A stretch of DNA of 60,729 nt, taken from assembly GCA_027065045.1 (NCBI GenBank), contig JAMOOX010000020.1, forward strand, positions 1 to 60,729, given 5' to 3'. Numbering within the stretch: position 1 is the first letter of the stretch; the number at the start of each line of letters is the position of its first letter. Source of the stretch: Campylobacteraceae bacterium (GTDB lineage: Bacteria; Campylobacterota; Campylobacteria; Campylobacterales; Sulfurovaceae). The notes beneath the pieces are model-generated. The model was not told the DNA's origin. It saw only the letters and a program-made list of their open reading frames with translations, and searched no databases. A program made the position numbers and the translations under genes. Shown in pieces: positions 42,694-53,258 of this stretch.

Positions 42694-44505
42694 CTATTTA
42701 CTCTTACTCTTCTTCACATATAAAGTCATAGATGGATATGCAAATTCCAAATTATGTTTCATCAAAATATCAGCTATTTTAAACATTACATCCTGCTTTA
42801 CCTCTAGCCATTTATCCCAGCTTGTACTTTTGGAAAAACAGTAAATCATAATATTTATACTTGAATCTCCAAAACTATCAAGATTTACAAGTAGAGTCTT
42901 TTTTATTCCTTTTAAATCTGCACTTGATACAAGTTTCAATCCACCTTTTTTACTATTATGTTCATATTTTGTATCTTTAGATGCTATATGAGGGTGATTT
43001 TCTAGCATATTCCTAATATCATCAATTGCCTTTTTTATATCTTCAAAGTTTCCACCATAAGTTACGCCTATATACATTTTGATTCTTCTACCTAATGAGC
43101 GTCTATTCCAGTTTTTAACACTGCTATTTACTATTATAGCATTAGGAATAGTAATCAAAGCATTATCAAATGTTCTTAGAGTTGAGTATTTAGAACCTAT
43201 CTCAATTACAGTCCCCTCATCATTTCCAATCTTGACCCAATCGCCTTGTGAGAATGTATTATCAACCAAAATAGATACATATCCAAAGAAATTAGCAATT
43301 GTATCTTTTGCTGCAAATGCCACAGCTAATGAACCTACTCCTAATCCTGATAAAATAGCTGTAAGTTCTACACCATAAGTTTTGAGGATAAATAAAAATC
43401 CTATTATCCATACAATTGTATTGACTACTTTAACAATTAAATTGACAACCTCGTTACGATAACCTTTGTTTTGAGCCATCAACGCATCTATTTTATATCT
43501 TGATATTGTATATACTATTCTATGTATCATATAGGTAAATAATCCAATATATGCCATTACAAAGAATTTTCTACTCTCATCTACTGTTGAACCAACCCCT
43601 AAATATACATCTGTTATCATATCAATACCAAATACTAATATAAATAGTCTTATCGTAGTTTGTAATCGTTGTATAATATATAGAAGCTCACCTGTGCGAT
43701 ATTTGATAGATTTGAGTATTATATTTAAGATAAAATAGTAAGTACTACTAATAATCAAAGACCATAAAATAATCAATATTATTAGCATTAATCTTGTAGT
43801 ATCTAACTCAATAGGTTCTAATATAGGATTGAGATATTTTGCCAAAGATGAGTTACCAATATATTGACTTATAGCATTTAGTTTAAATGTAGAGTATATG
43901 CTACTTTGATATATTGTATTTTGATATGTAAGGATATATTTTCTCATATTGCTATTTATCTCTATTAGATACCTCAATTTATCACCATATTTATTTATAT
44001 CATCTAATATCTGTTCATTATATATAATATTATCTTTGTGTTTATCATCAATATCTATCTCTGTGGAGTTTTTATTAATTAAAATTACTCTATCTACCTC
44101 TTGATTAAATTTTTCTAAATTATTACTATAAGTAGCTATTAAAATACCATGAATTAGCTTGTAAAAATCATCTAATATATTATAATATGCTAGTTGCAGT
44201 TTATCTCTTTGGAGTTCATCACTCTTAATATTACCCTTTTTAATCTTCTTAAGTAACTCTTTTCTATCCTCTTTGTGAGGTATAAATATAGATAATACCT
44301 CCTCTTTGGAGTTTATAATCTTATTTAAAAAATCTTTTTCATTAGATATTTTTTCATTCAAGAGATTTTGAGCAGTAATTTTGGTATCATTTAATTCTGA
44401 TATTTTAGATTGTAGAATTGATTGTTTATTTATATAATTAGATATTATATCATCACCATAAACAAATTGAAATATTAAAAGAGATATTAGCAAGAGTCTT
44501 TTCAT
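42694..44505 (-). CDS. MscS-family mechanosensitive channel with periplasmic coiled-coil domain
   Basis: A 603-residue protein. A signal peptide (LLLISLLIFQFVYG) is followed by about 200 residues of helical periplasmic domain, then transmembrane helices from about residue 245. The pore helix and beta domain carry the MscS pattern: GLGVGSLAVAFAAKDTIANFFGYVSILVDNTF (Gly/Ala-rich TM3 and hinge) then GDWVKIGNDEGTVIEIGSKYSTLRTFDN. This is a YnaI/YbdG/MscK-like larger homologue that relieves turgor. It converges with dxr, and the stops are 10 bases apart. Confidence 0.9.
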   Translation of the reverse strand: MKRLLLISLLIFQFVYGDDIISNYINKQSILQSKISELNDTKITAQNLLNEKISNEKDFLNKIINSKEEVLSIFIPHKEDRKELLKKIKKGNIKSDELQRDKLQLAYYNILDDFYKLIHGILIATYSNNLEKFNQEVDRVILINKNSTEIDIDDKHKDNIIYNEQILDDINKYGDKLRYLIEINSNMRKYILTYQNTIYQSSIYSTFKLNAISQYIGNSSLAKYLNPILEPIELDTTRLMLIILIILWSLIISSTYYFILNIILKSIKYRTGELLYIIQRLQTTIRLFILVFGIDMITDVYLGVGSTVDESRKFFVMAYIGLFTYMIHRIVYTISRYKIDALMAQNKGYRNEVVNLIVKVVNTIVWIIGFLFILKTYGVELTAILSGLGVGSLAVAFAAKDTIANFFGYVSILVDNTFSQGDWVKIGNDEGTVIEIGSKYSTLRTFDNALITIPNAIIVNSSVKNWNRRSLGRRIKMYIGVTYGGNFEDIKKAIDDIRNMLENHPHIASKDTKYEHNSKKGGLKLVSSADLKGIKKTLLVNLDSFGDSSINIMIYCFSKSTSWDKWLEVKQDVMFKIADILMKHNLEFAYPSMTLYVKKSKSK

Positions 44506-44569
44506 TAATTATCCTATAATTGAAGTTTTTAGCATTATATTGATTTGCCATTAAATTTGGCTTTATATA

Positions 44570-44761
44570 TTGTTAATTACTATTTTCTTAGTATCAAGTC
44601 TCTTTGCAAGAGATGATTTTGATAGATTAAACTCATCCCCCACTCCCAAAATGTTAGAAAATATTAAAAATGCTAAGGTTTGTAAAAATCCTAAAATAGC
44701 TAAAACTAATATAGATAGTGATTTCACCTATGGATGTTTTTGTGGTAAAAATAATCCATAT
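44570..44761 (+). pseudogene. N-terminal fragment of a secreted phospholipase A2-like protein
   Basis: From a TTG at 44570, a short signal-like sequence (LITIFLVSSLFA) leads to 50 residues ending in DSDFTYGCFCGKNNP. YGCFCG is the Ca-binding loop signature of secreted phospholipase A2. The catalytic HD and CCxxHDxC segments should follow but do not. At about 44761 the sequence changes to the broken end of an opposite-strand ABC transporter gene. No good ribosome site or ATG is visible. I treat it as a relic; the PLA2 link rests on one short motif. Confidence 0.5.
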
Positions 44762-45205
44762 AGAACCTACAAAATCATCAATAGTCTTAATATCACTAAT
44801 AAGTTTAGAAGATATTGAACCACTTTTGATAATCTCATACTCTTTTAGAGATACTAATTTAAGATGTTTTAATAATTTTATTCGTAAAAAATAGCTTATA
44901 TCTTTGGAGATAGAGAGGAATATTTTAGTCTGCCAAATACCTAATAAAAAGCTACTAGCCCTTAGAATAAGAGTAATAAAAAGTACTATCATTACATATC
45001 CACTAAGTGTAGTCTCATAGATATTATCTCTAATAAAAGCTATAAGCACTTTATCTTTATCAAGTAAAAGTTCATCTACTAATATTGGAATTAATAGTGG
45101 GATAGCCACCGTAGAGAGAGTGGCTAGAATAGCTATAATATTACCCTTTAATAGCTCTACTTTATACTCTAATATCTTATTAAAAATAGTTTTTATAGTA
45201 ATCAT
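44654..45205 (-). pseudogene. Truncated ABC exporter (transmembrane half only)
   Basis: A frame of 183 codons. The first 147 match the N-terminal membrane domain of a fused ABC exporter: helices at about residues 20-42 and 68-92, then SGSISSKLISDIKTIDDFVGS. After that point (about 44762) the coding is the reverse strand of the PLA2-like fragment, so the rest of the membrane domain and the whole ATPase are missing. The product would be non-functional. The junction with the opposite-strand relic shows an illegitimate recombination or deletion. Confidence 0.75.
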
Positions 45206-45222
45206 ATTAAGAGTAAATTCAA

Positions 45223-45333
45223 TTATTTATGATGTGCAGTAGTTTGATGTGTAACATCTTTCATCGTCGTTATCATAAAAAATACTCCAATAGAAAATAT
45301 TGCCAAAACAATAAGTGGTGTATATTTTTTCAT
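45223..45333 (-). CDS. 36-residue membrane microprotein upstream/downstream of pdxJ
   Basis: ATG at 45333, preceded by GGAGAG at 4 bases; the stop is TAA at 45225-45223. It has a single hydrophobic helix (TPLIVLAIFSIGVFFMI) then a His-rich tail (DVTHQTTAHHK). It begins 10 bases after the pdxJ stop on the same strand, so it is probably translated from the pdxJ message. The function is unknown. The strong ribosome site makes it more than a chance frame. Confidence 0.55.
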   Translation of the reverse strand: MKKYTPLIVLAIFSIGVFFMITTMKDVTHQTTAHHK

Positions 45334-45343
45334 TTACTCTCCT

Positions 45344-46123
45344 CTAACTTAAATTTGTTTTCATATCTAAGATGGCTTGATGAAGTCCTGTAAATATACT
45401 TCTTGCTATGATACTCTGTCCGATATTAAGCTCTATTATATTATCTATTGATGCTATATCTGTAATATTTTGATAATTTAATCCATGCCCTGCTGCTACT
45501 TTTAGCCCCAATTCTGTAGCATATTTTGAAATCTCTTTTAATTTTTCTAATTCATATCTAAGCTTTATTTCAAGGTCTTTTCTTGGTAACTCTAATCTTT
45601 TGATTGAGTGATGAGAAGATGCTAAATTTCCATAAAGCATAGCAAAAACATTTGAATACTCTCCCGTATGAAGCTCTATCCACTCTACACCCAAAGCCAA
45701 AGATGAATTAATAGACTCTACACAAGGGTCAATAAAAAGAGATACCTCAATACCTTTAAACTGTAACTTCTCAATAGCTTTAACTAATACCTTATCACTC
45801 TCATCAACAATCAATCCACCCTCAGTTGTAACCTCTTCTCTCTTTTCAGGGACAAGAGTTACACGATGAGGGTTACTTGAAATTGCAATATCTATCATCT
45901 CCTCATATTTAGCACACTCCAAATTAATAGGCAAAGAGGATAAATCCATAATTCGTTTAAGGTCTTGGTCTTGAATATGTCTTCTATCCTCTCTTAAATG
46001 TATTGTAATTTGATTAGCACCTGCTAATTTGACAATAGAGAGGGCATCTATAATATCAGGGTCATTTACTCTTCTTGCTTCTCTTAATACTGCTATATGG
46101 TCTATATTTACACCTAAATCCAT
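45344..46123 (-). CDS. pdxJ: Pyridoxine 5'-phosphate synthase
   Basis: A 259-residue TIM-barrel enzyme that condenses 1-deoxyxylulose 5-phosphate with 3-amino-2-oxopropyl phosphate to make vitamin B6. Seen: LGVNIDHIAVLREARRVNDPD, ITIHLREDRRHIQDQDL, NLECAKYEEM, TLVPEKREEVTTEGG, FIDPCVESI and VAAGHGLNYQN, all characteristic PdxJ elements. The DXP substrate links it with dxr in the same window. pdxA, usually adjacent, is not here. Confidence 0.97.
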   Translation of the reverse strand: MDLGVNIDHIAVLREARRVNDPDIIDALSIVKLAGANQITIHLREDRRHIQDQDLKRIMDLSSLPINLECAKYEEMIDIAISSNPHRVTLVPEKREEVTTEGGLIVDESDKVLVKAIEKLQFKGIEVSLFIDPCVESINSSLALGVEWIELHTGEYSNVFAMLYGNLASSHHSIKRLELPRKDLEIKLRYELEKLKEISKYATELGLKVAAGHGLNYQNITDIASIDNIIELNIGQSIIARSIFTGLHQAILDMKTNLS

Positions 46124-46168
46124 CTCTTCTCCATATTTTTATTACTTAATTTAATAGATTATACCATA

Positions 46169-47764
46169 TTATAATTTACAACTCAATGCCTCTTCTAATA
46201 GAAGTTCAGACATTATATCACTTCTATTTACAATATGCTTTAGATTATACTCTTCTAATAACTTTGCCTCCTTTTTATTTATTACTTTAGCAATTACATC
46301 TATATCGCTACTAATTGATTTTACTGTATCAATTACCATATTAATTTTTTTAAAATTCTCCATAGCTATAATTACACTTGATGCTTTTTTAATATCTAAT
46401 TTTTCTAATAGTGAAACTTGTGTAGCATTTCCAAATATTATATTTTTATTAGCTCTTTTGGCTTGTTCTACAAGTTTGATATTATGTTCTATAATTATAT
46501 AGGGTATTTTTCTCTTTTTTAATTTTTTGACAATACTTTTACCCGTAGCAGAGTATCCACAAACTATAATATGATTACTATATCCTCTACTACAAACCTC
46601 AATCTCTAAAGGATCTTCTTTTATCACCATATCAGCAATATCAGGTAGATGATTGAGAATAAAAGGTGTAAATATCATAGATATAACAATAGATGGTATC
46701 AAAATTTGAACTATATTATTATCAACCAATGAGTATCCACTAGCAATTGATAAAATCACAAGAGAAAATTCACCAATTTGAGATAGAGATAAAGCACTCT
46801 TAAAGGCTATTCTAGGGTATGATTTAAATATTATAATAAAATATATTATACTAGCTTTAATACCCATAATTACTACCACCAAAAGTAAAATCAATAATAT
46901 ATTATTAACTACAATATTTATATCTATACCCATACCAATTGTAATAAAAAATAGCCCCAATAATAAATCTCTAAAAGGGATTAAATCTGCCTCTATTTGA
47001 TGTTTATATTTAGTCTCTGCTATTGTCATACCTGCTATAAATGCCCCTAGAGAGTATGAGAATCCAAGGGTATGCGCTAGATATGATGATGCTAATACTA
47101 TAAGTAAAATTGAGGCTATATATATCTCATTACTACTAGATGATATTTTAAGAAACCTCTCTACTATATACTTACCAAATATAAACATTATACTAAGTGC
47201 AATTATTGCATTAATTAATGTATAAAATAGAAGTGTAGAGATTGATTGATTTGAATTTGTAAAAATATCTACCATTAGTAAAATTGGAATAACTGCTATA
47301 TCTTGAAATAGTAAAATCCCCAAAGCCTTTTTACCAAACTCTGTATTGATTTTATCACTCTCATTTAATACTTTAAGTACAATAGCCGTAGAAGATAGAG
47401 ATATAGCAGAGGCTATAATAATACTACTTTTAATATCAATACCTATTATAATATGGATTATTACAAAAAATATAAGGCTACTTAGAGTTACTTGAAGCAA
47501 TCCATTGACAAAAACTTCTTCTTTCATACTTTTAAGATGAGCGATAGAAAACTCCAACCCAATAGTAAACATCAAAAATACAATACCAAATTCTGCAATA
47601 TGTTCTATCTCATCTGAAGTATGTTCTAATCCAAAAAGGGCAGTAATAACTACCCCTGTAAATATGTATCCAATTATAGTTGGTACACCAAATTTTTTAA
47701 GTATTATATTCAACAGAGTTGCAATTGCAAATGTTGAAATTATTATAATCATAATATTATGCAT
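46169..47764 (-). CDS. Monovalent cation:proton antiporter (KefB/CPA2) with TrkA-N domain
   Basis: A 531-residue protein. The first 380 residues hold about 12 membrane helices with CPA2 landmarks: GYIFTGVVITALFG, FGIVFLMFTIGLEFS, SLSSTAIVLKVL, LLFQDIAVIPILL and LGAFIAGMTIAET. Residues 400-520 form a cytoplasmic Rossmann TrkA-N domain (HIIVCGYSATGKSIVKKL), which binds nucleotide to gate transport. The glutathione-regulated KefB/C features cannot be confirmed. The probable role is K+/H+ or Na+/H+ exchange. It is monocistronic, 40 bases from the CoA-binding gene. Confidence 0.9.
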   Translation of the reverse strand: MHNIMIIIISTFAIATLLNIILKKFGVPTIIGYIFTGVVITALFGLEHTSDEIEHIAEFGIVFLMFTIGLEFSIAHLKSMKEEVFVNGLLQVTLSSLIFFVIIHIIIGIDIKSSIIIASAISLSSTAIVLKVLNESDKINTEFGKKALGILLFQDIAVIPILLMVDIFTNSNQSISTLLFYTLINAIIALSIMFIFGKYIVERFLKISSSSNEIYIASILLIVLASSYLAHTLGFSYSLGAFIAGMTIAETKYKHQIEADLIPFRDLLLGLFFITIGMGIDINIVVNNILLILLLVVVIMGIKASIIYFIIIFKSYPRIAFKSALSLSQIGEFSLVILSIASGYSLVDNNIVQILIPSIVISMIFTPFILNHLPDIADMVIKEDPLEIEVCSRGYSNHIIVCGYSATGKSIVKKLKKRKIPYIIIEHNIKLVEQAKRANKNIIFGNATQVSLLEKLDIKKASSVIIAMENFKKINMVIDTVKSISSDIDVIAKVINKKEAKLLEEYNLKHIVNRSDIMSELLLEEALSCKL

Positions 47765-47804
47765 AATAAAAACCTTTAATTTAGATTTTTATCCCTTCTG
47801 GAGG

Positions 47805-48245
47805 TTAGTTAGAATTACTAAAAAGTTTTTTGTGTTCTACCATAGCACATAAGTTTTGAACCACTGATATATTATTATCTATTGCTTTTGAAGATGCTTC
47901 ATTATTAATGATACCAATCTGAGTCCAAAGGACTTTGACATCACCTCTCTCTATACAAATATCAGCTATAGCATCAACAACAACAGGTTTTCTAAAAACA
48001 ACGACCATATCAACTGGTTCTTTAATATCTTTTAGGGATTTATAGACTTTAGCTCCAAGAATTTCTTCTTCTTTGGGATAAATAGGAATCATATTATATC
48101 CAGCTTCTACTAAATACTTGCTTACTTTATGACTATCTTTATCTGCTTTTGGAGAACAACCTACTACTGCGATAGTTTTAGTATTATTAAAGTACTCTCT
48201 TAACTCTTCATCATTACTATGAAATTGTGGCATTTGACATTCCAT
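47805..48245 (-). CDS. CoA-binding domain protein (YccU type)
   Basis: A 146-residue single Rossmann-fold protein. Seen: TKTIAVVGCSPKADKDSHKVSKYL, NMIPIYPKEEEILGAKVYKSL and VDMVVVFRKPV, then KVLWTQIGI, the standard YccU/CoA_binding_2 sequence. Family members bind CoA and have no known enzymatic role. It is divergent from alaS with a 121-base gap that holds both promoters. Confidence 0.9.
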   Translation of the reverse strand: MECQMPQFHSNDEELREYFNNTKTIAVVGCSPKADKDSHKVSKYLVEAGYNMIPIYPKEEEILGAKVYKSLKDIKEPVDMVVVFRKPVVVDAIADICIERGDVKVLWTQIGIINNEASSKAIDNNISVVQNLCAMVEHKKLFSNSN

Positions 48246-48366
48246 TTCTTTAACCTTTTTAAATAATTTTAATTATTATAATATATAACAAAAATAATAT
48301 ATATTAATACTTAGTTTTTACCAAAAATTAGATAAAATACACTTAATTTAACAGATAGGGTAGTTT

Positions 48367-50919
48367 ATGGATATTAGAAAAGAATTTTTGGAGTATTTTG
48401 AATCTAAAGGACACAGCGTAGTTAGTTCTATGCCTTTAGTTCCTGATGACCCAACATTAATGTTTACAAATGCTGGTATGATACAGTTTAAGGATATTTT
48501 TACAGGTGCTATTCCAGTGCCATCTAACCCAAAAGCTACTAGTTGTCAATTATGTCTAAGAGCTGGTGGAAAACATAATGACCTTGAAAATGTTGGATAT
48601 ACAAGCCGTCATCATACACTTTTTGAGATGTTAGGAAACTTCTCTTTTGGAGACTATTTCAAAAAAGATGCGATTGCTTATGCGTGGGAGTTTATTACAA
48701 AAAATCTTGAATTTCCAATAGATAGACTTTGGGTTACTATTCATGATAGTGATGATGAGGCTTATGAGCTATGGAAAGCACACATAAACGAAGAGCGAAT
48801 ATTAAGATTTGGAGATAAAGATAACTTCTGGTCTATGGGAGATACAGGGGCTTGTGGTCCTTGTAGTGAGATTTTTTATGACCAAGGAGAAGAGCATTTT
48901 AATAGCCCTGAAGATAAAATGGGTGGAGAGGGTGATAGATTTTTAGAGATTTGGAACTTAGTATTTATGCAGTATGAAAGAGCCAAAGATGGCACACTTA
49001 CACCTCTTCCAAAACCAAGTATTGATACAGGTATGGGGCTTGAGAGGGTAATTGCTATAAAAGAGGGTGTACTTAACAACTTTGATAGTAGCCAATTTAA
49101 ACCAATGGTAGATAAAATAGAAGAGTTAAGTAGTTCTACTATAAATGATAATAATATCGGAAGTTTTAGGGTAATAGCTGACCATATAAGAGCCGTCTCT
49201 TTTATGCTAAGTGATGGTATTTTATTTGATAAAGAGGGTCGTGGTTATGTATTACGACGAATACTAAGACGAGCTGTAAGACATGGATACCTACTTGGAT
49301 TTAGAAAGCCATTTATGGCACAAGTTGTAGATACTTTGATAGAGACTTTAGGAGGACATTATAAGTTTTTGGAAGAGAAAAAACTATATATCAAAGAGCA
49401 AATCACACTTGAAGAGGATAGATTTTTTAGAACTATTGAAAAGGGTATGAACCTATTTAATCAAGAGTTACCAAATACCAAAGATAAATTTAATGGAGAG
49501 GTAGCATTTAAACTATATGATACTTATGGTTTCCCACTTGATTTAACAGAAGATATGCTAAGAGAGATAGATAAATCTGTAGATATAGAACTATTTGATA
49601 AGTGTATGAATGCCCAAAAAGCCAAAGCAAAACAGGCGTGGAAAGGTAGTGGAGATAGTGCTAAAGAGGGAGATTTCAAAAAAATTTTAGAGACTATTGG
49701 TACAAATGAGTTTATTGGTTATGAAGAGGTAGATGTATTTGATACCAAGGTTTTAGCTCTTCTTGATGAGAATTTCAAATTAGTAGATAAGTTAGAAACT
49801 AATGATATTGGTTGGATAATGCTTGAAAAAACTCCTTTTTATGCTACAAGTGGTGGACAAACTGGAGATATTGGAGTTTTAAATACAGGAGAGGTAATTG
49901 TTACTCAAACAGAGAAATTCTTTGATATAAACTTATCCAAAATAGAAATTATGGAATTTTCTATTAGTGTAGGAGATATAATTAATGCTACAACAACAAC
50001 TAGAAAAGAGATAGAGAAACACCACTCAGCAACTCATTTACTTCAAAGTGCATTAAAGAAAATTTTGGGTGATAGAGTATCTCAAGCAGGAAGTCTAAAT
50101 GATGATAAAAGACTTAGATTTGACTTTACTTATCCAAAAGCAATGAGTAGTAGTGAAATTGAAGATGTAGAAGAGTTAGTTAATGATTGGATTATTAACT
50201 CAATTAGTTCAAATATTCAAGAGATGTCTATTGATGATGCCAAAAAAACAGGTGCTATTGCTATGTTTGGAGAGAAATATGGGGATAGTGTAAGAGTTGT
50301 AAAGTTTGGAGATAGTAGTATAGAGTTTTGTGGTGGTACACATGTATCAAATACAAGTGAAATAGGAAGCTTTTATATCCTCAAAGAGAGTGGAGTAAGT
50401 GCAGGAGTACGAAGAATAGAAGCAGTCTGTGGAGAGTCAGCACTAAACTATGCCAAAGAGATAAGAGATGAACTTAAATCTATCAAAACCCAACTAAAAA
50501 CTCAAAACCCATTAATGGCAGTAGATAAACTAAAAGAACAGATTAAATCTTTAAAAAATGAATTAAACAATGCTTATAACTCAACCAAAAAAGAGTTAGA
50601 GATAGAAGAAATTAATGGTATCACAACTATTATAGCAGAGGTTGAAAACAGAGATATAAAAGCCCTAATAGATGAAGCCAAAAACAAATATCCAAAAGTT
50701 GCTATTATGCTAATGATGAAAAAAGGTGATAAAGTTATGATAGCATGTGGAAGCAAAGATACACCAATAAAAGCAGGAAACTGGATAAAAGAGATAGCAC
50801 CAATATTAGGTGGTGGTGGTGGTGGTCGCCCAGATTTCGCCCAAGCAGGTGGGAAAGATATATCTAAGATTGACGAGGCATTGGCTAAGGCTAAAGAGTA
50901 TATTAAAAGTAATATATAA
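48367..50919 (+). CDS. alaS: Alanyl-tRNA synthetase
   Basis: An 850-residue class II synthetase. The aminoacylation core has [32 protein letters not shown]-type motif 2 elements and [17 protein letters not shown]. The editing domain has [17 protein letters not shown] and, further on, the zinc site [15 protein letters not shown]. The C-terminal C-Ala/DHHA1 domain ends with [15 protein letters not shown]. The length is normal for Campylobacterota. The start is preceded by AGATAGGG. Confidence 0.98.
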   Translation: MDIRKEFLEYFESKGHSVVSSMPLVPDDPTLMFTNAGMIQFKDIFTGAIPVPSNPKATSCQLCLRAGGKHNDLENVGYTSRHHTLFEMLGNFSFGDYFKKDAIAYAWEFITKNLEFPIDRLWVTIHDSDDEAYELWKAHINEERILRFGDKDNFWSMGDTGACGPCSEIFYDQGEEHFNSPEDKMGGEGDRFLEIWNLVFMQYERAKDGTLTPLPKPSIDTGMGLERVIAIKEGVLNNFDSSQFKPMVDKIEELSSSTINDNNIGSFRVIADHIRAVSFMLSDGILFDKEGRGYVLRRILRRAVRHGYLLGFRKPFMAQVVDTLIETLGGHYKFLEEKKLYIKEQITLEEDRFFRTIEKGMNLFNQELPNTKDKFNGEVAFKLYDTYGFPLDLTEDMLREIDKSVDIELFDKCMNAQKAKAKQAWKGSGDSAKEGDFKKILETIGTNEFIGYEEVDVFDTKVLALLDENFKLVDKLETNDIGWIMLEKTPFYATSGGQTGDIGVLNTGEVIVTQTEKFFDINLSKIEIMEFSISVGDIINATTTTRKEIEKHHSATHLLQSALKKILGDRVSQAGSLNDDKRLRFDFTYPKAMSSSEIEDVEELVNDWIINSISSNIQEMSIDDAKKTGAIAMFGEKYGDSVRVVKFGDSSIEFCGGTHVSNTSEIGSFYILKESGVSAGVRRIEAVCGESALNYAKEIRDELKSIKTQLKTQNPLMAVDKLKEQIKSLKNELNNAYNSTKKELEIEEINGITTIIAEVENRDIKALIDEAKNKYPKVAIMLMMKKGDKVMIACGSKDTPIKAGNWIKEIAPILGGGGGGRPDFAQAGGKDISKIDEALAKAKEYIKSNI

Positions 50920-51145
50920 ATCAAAATTTCAAGGAAATTACTATGCAAATAAAATCAAATAACTCAATAGAGGTGGAGAGAGATTAAAAGAGGGAATAGA
51001 ACCACTTAAATATCTTTATAAGTATTGAAATTCATTTTCAATATTTTTCATATCTTCAAGATATAATTTATCTTTTGAAGCTTCTATCATAGCTAGTTTA
51101 TATTGTTCTTTTTTAATATAATGATGGGTTTCACCCACCCTACTT
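50920..51145. other. Intergenic between alaS and the M3 peptidase, with a decayed reading frame
   Basis: This stretch holds no intact gene. On the minus strand a 40-codon frame (GTG 51138 to TAA 51016) reads GETHHYIKKEQYKLAMIEAS, then KDKLYLEDMKNIENEF. It resembles the first part of small antitoxin-like proteins but ends early, and its start lies in the terminator stem of the peptidase gene. On the plus strand a 14-codon frame begins at 50943. Both look like remnants. Confidence 0.4.
51122..51140 (-). terminator. Terminator-like stem after the M3 peptidase gene
   Basis: In minus-strand sense GGTGGGT-GAA-ACCCATC forms a seven-pair stem (one G-T) 6 bases after the peptidase stop, followed by ATTATATT. 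It is another copy of the recurrent GTGGGT-type stem. Confidence 0.55.
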
Positions 51146-53098
51146 TTATCCCTCTAATCCGTATAATTTAAGCAAACTCTCTATTTGTGCCTCTCTACCC
51201 AACCAATCTACATATAATTGACTCATATCTTTTGTGCCACCTTTGGCTAATATATTATCTTTATACCCTTGTGCTTTTGGTAGATTAAATCCACTCTTAT
51301 CAATAGATTCAAAAAAGGCATCGGCACTTAGAACTTCTGCCCATTTATAGCTATAATATCCTGCACTATATCCTCCACTAAATATATGGGCAAATCCATT
51401 TTGGAATTTATTATATGATGGGGGTTTCATTAGTGATGTTTGGGTTCTGATACTATCTAATAGATTTTGAACCTCTTCTCCTTGGTATAGTTTTTGATGA
51501 AGTTTAAAGTCAAATAGAGAAAACTCCATTTGTCTAAGTAGTCCTAATGAGGCTTGGAAGTTTTTGGACTCTTTGATTTTGGAGAGTAGTTCATCTGATA
51601 TTGGTTCTTGAGTCTCATAATGGAAAGCGAATTTTTTTAGTATTTCTCTCTCATAAGCAAAGTTTTCTAAAAATTGAGATGGGAACTCTATTACATCCCA
51701 TGCTACTCCATTTACTCCACTTATTGAACGCTCATTAGCTTTGGAAAATATATGATGTATTGCATGTCCCATTTCATGAAATAGTGTTACTACATCATCG
51801 TGTCTTAATAGGCTTGGGGTTGTATCTGATGATGGTGAGAAGTTACATACTATAAATGCAGATGCTAGGTGTTGGTTGCCTTGGCTATCTACAAATCTAC
51901 TCTCAAAGTCATGCATCCATGCACCACCTCTTTTGGATTCTCTTGCTTCTAAATCCATATATAATCGGCTTAATACCTCTCCATCTTCATAAAAGTCAAA
52001 TATTCTTACACATTTATGCCACTTGTTAGCCTTATTCACCTCTTTAATCTCTACATTAAATAGAGTTGATAAAATCTCTAATAGTCCATCTACCACTTTT
52101 GATTGTTCAAAATATGGTTTAGTCATACTATCATCAAAATCAAATTTTTTCTTTTTGAGTTTTTGAGAGTAGTATGCTATATCATGGCTTTGTAGGTCAT
52201 CTATACTATCTAACTCTTTTGCAAACTCTTTAATCTCATCTAATTCATTTATAGCACTTGGTTTAGATAGTGTTACAATCTCTTCTAAAAAGTTTATTAC
52301 TTTTTGCTCATTTGGTGCATCTTTTCTAGCTAATGATAGAGATGCGTGATTATCAAATCCTAATAGTTTGCTTTTTTGGTTTTTAAGTAGTAATAATCTA
52401 TCTATGATTTCACTATTTTGAGGGGCTCTTGTAGAGTAGGCACGAGATAACTCTTCTCTAAATTTTCTATTAGAACCATAAGTCATATATGCTAGATAGC
52501 TTGGCATTTGTAGAGTAAATTTATATACCTCTTTATCATCTATTGTAGTCTTGGCATTATCTAAATCACTCTTTGGAAGCTCTTTTACATCATTAAAATC
52601 TTCAATGATAAGCTTATAATCATTTGTAGCATCAAGTAGATTTTGAGAGAAGTTATTGCTTAGTTTACTAAGTTCTAATTTTATATCTTCAAGTGCTTTT
52701 TTATCTTGGCTATTTAGTTTAATTCCACTTAAAATAAAATCTCTTTGTTCATTTTCAATTACTTTAGATGAAGCAGTATCATTTGATGATAATTTCTCTA
52801 TTTGGGCAAAAAGTTTCTCATGTTGTGCTATTTTACTACTATATGCTGATAATAGTGGAAGCGACTCTTCATAAGCTTTTTGAGTATCTTGATTATTATT
52901 TACAGAGTTTAGATGTGATAGAGGGGTAAAAAATACTCCTAACTCCTCATCAAGGTCTTGTAGTGGTTTTGATACACTATCATAAGTAGCATTATCAAGT
53001 GAGGCTATCTCTTCTACCTCTTCTAACTGTTTTTCTATAAGTTCTTCTAGTTGTTTTGGAAAGTTTTCTAAGTTCTCTATTTTAAATTCTGCAAACAT
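51146..53098 (-). CDS. prlC: M3-family oligopeptidase (oligopeptidase A type)
   Basis: A 650-residue zinc metallopeptidase. The active site VTLFHEMGHAIHHIF has HExxH, followed 25 residues on by the WDVIEFPSQFLENFAYE segment with the third ligand Glu. The region GGYSAGYYSYKWAEVLSADAF near the C-terminus is typical of the OpdA/Dcp (M3A) branch. It degrades cytoplasmic peptides, such as signal-peptide fragments. The N-terminal helical domain is complete and the length is close to E. coli OpdA (680). prlC rather than pepF is a judgement from the C-terminal motif. Confidence 0.92.
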   Translation of the reverse strand: MFAEFKIENLENFPKQLEELIEKQLEEVEEIASLDNATYDSVSKPLQDLDEELGVFFTPLSHLNSVNNNQDTQKAYEESLPLLSAYSSKIAQHEKLFAQIEKLSSNDTASSKVIENEQRDFILSGIKLNSQDKKALEDIKLELSKLSNNFSQNLLDATNDYKLIIEDFNDVKELPKSDLDNAKTTIDDKEVYKFTLQMPSYLAYMTYGSNRKFREELSRAYSTRAPQNSEIIDRLLLLKNQKSKLLGFDNHASLSLARKDAPNEQKVINFLEEIVTLSKPSAINELDEIKEFAKELDSIDDLQSHDIAYYSQKLKKKKFDFDDSMTKPYFEQSKVVDGLLEILSTLFNVEIKEVNKANKWHKCVRIFDFYEDGEVLSRLYMDLEARESKRGGAWMHDFESRFVDSQGNQHLASAFIVCNFSPSSDTTPSLLRHDDVVTLFHEMGHAIHHIFSKANERSISGVNGVAWDVIEFPSQFLENFAYEREILKKFAFHYETQEPISDELLSKIKESKNFQASLGLLRQMEFSLFDFKLHQKLYQGEEVQNLLDSIRTQTSLMKPPSYNKFQNGFAHIFSGGYSAGYYSYKWAEVLSADAFFESIDKSGFNLPKAQGYKDNILAKGGTKDMSQLYVDWLGREAQIESLLKLYGLEG

Positions 53099-53258
53099 TT
53101 ATAATCCTAATATTAATTTTTGATATTTTATCTAAAAAGTTTATAAAACTTAACTATAAAGAGTAAATATATCTCTATTTTTATTATAAAATGGTAGTAT
53201 TGCATTACTTATAAAAATACTTATTATAAGTAGAAATAATATTATAGGAGTTATTAAT

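Noticed and set aside
45001-45300. Functional ABC transporter
   Set aside because: Only the first part of the membrane domain is encoded. The Walker motifs and ABC signature are absent.
50943-50987. 14-codon plus-strand frame after alaS
   Set aside because: It is too short, with no downstream homology visible. It is probably a remnant or chance.
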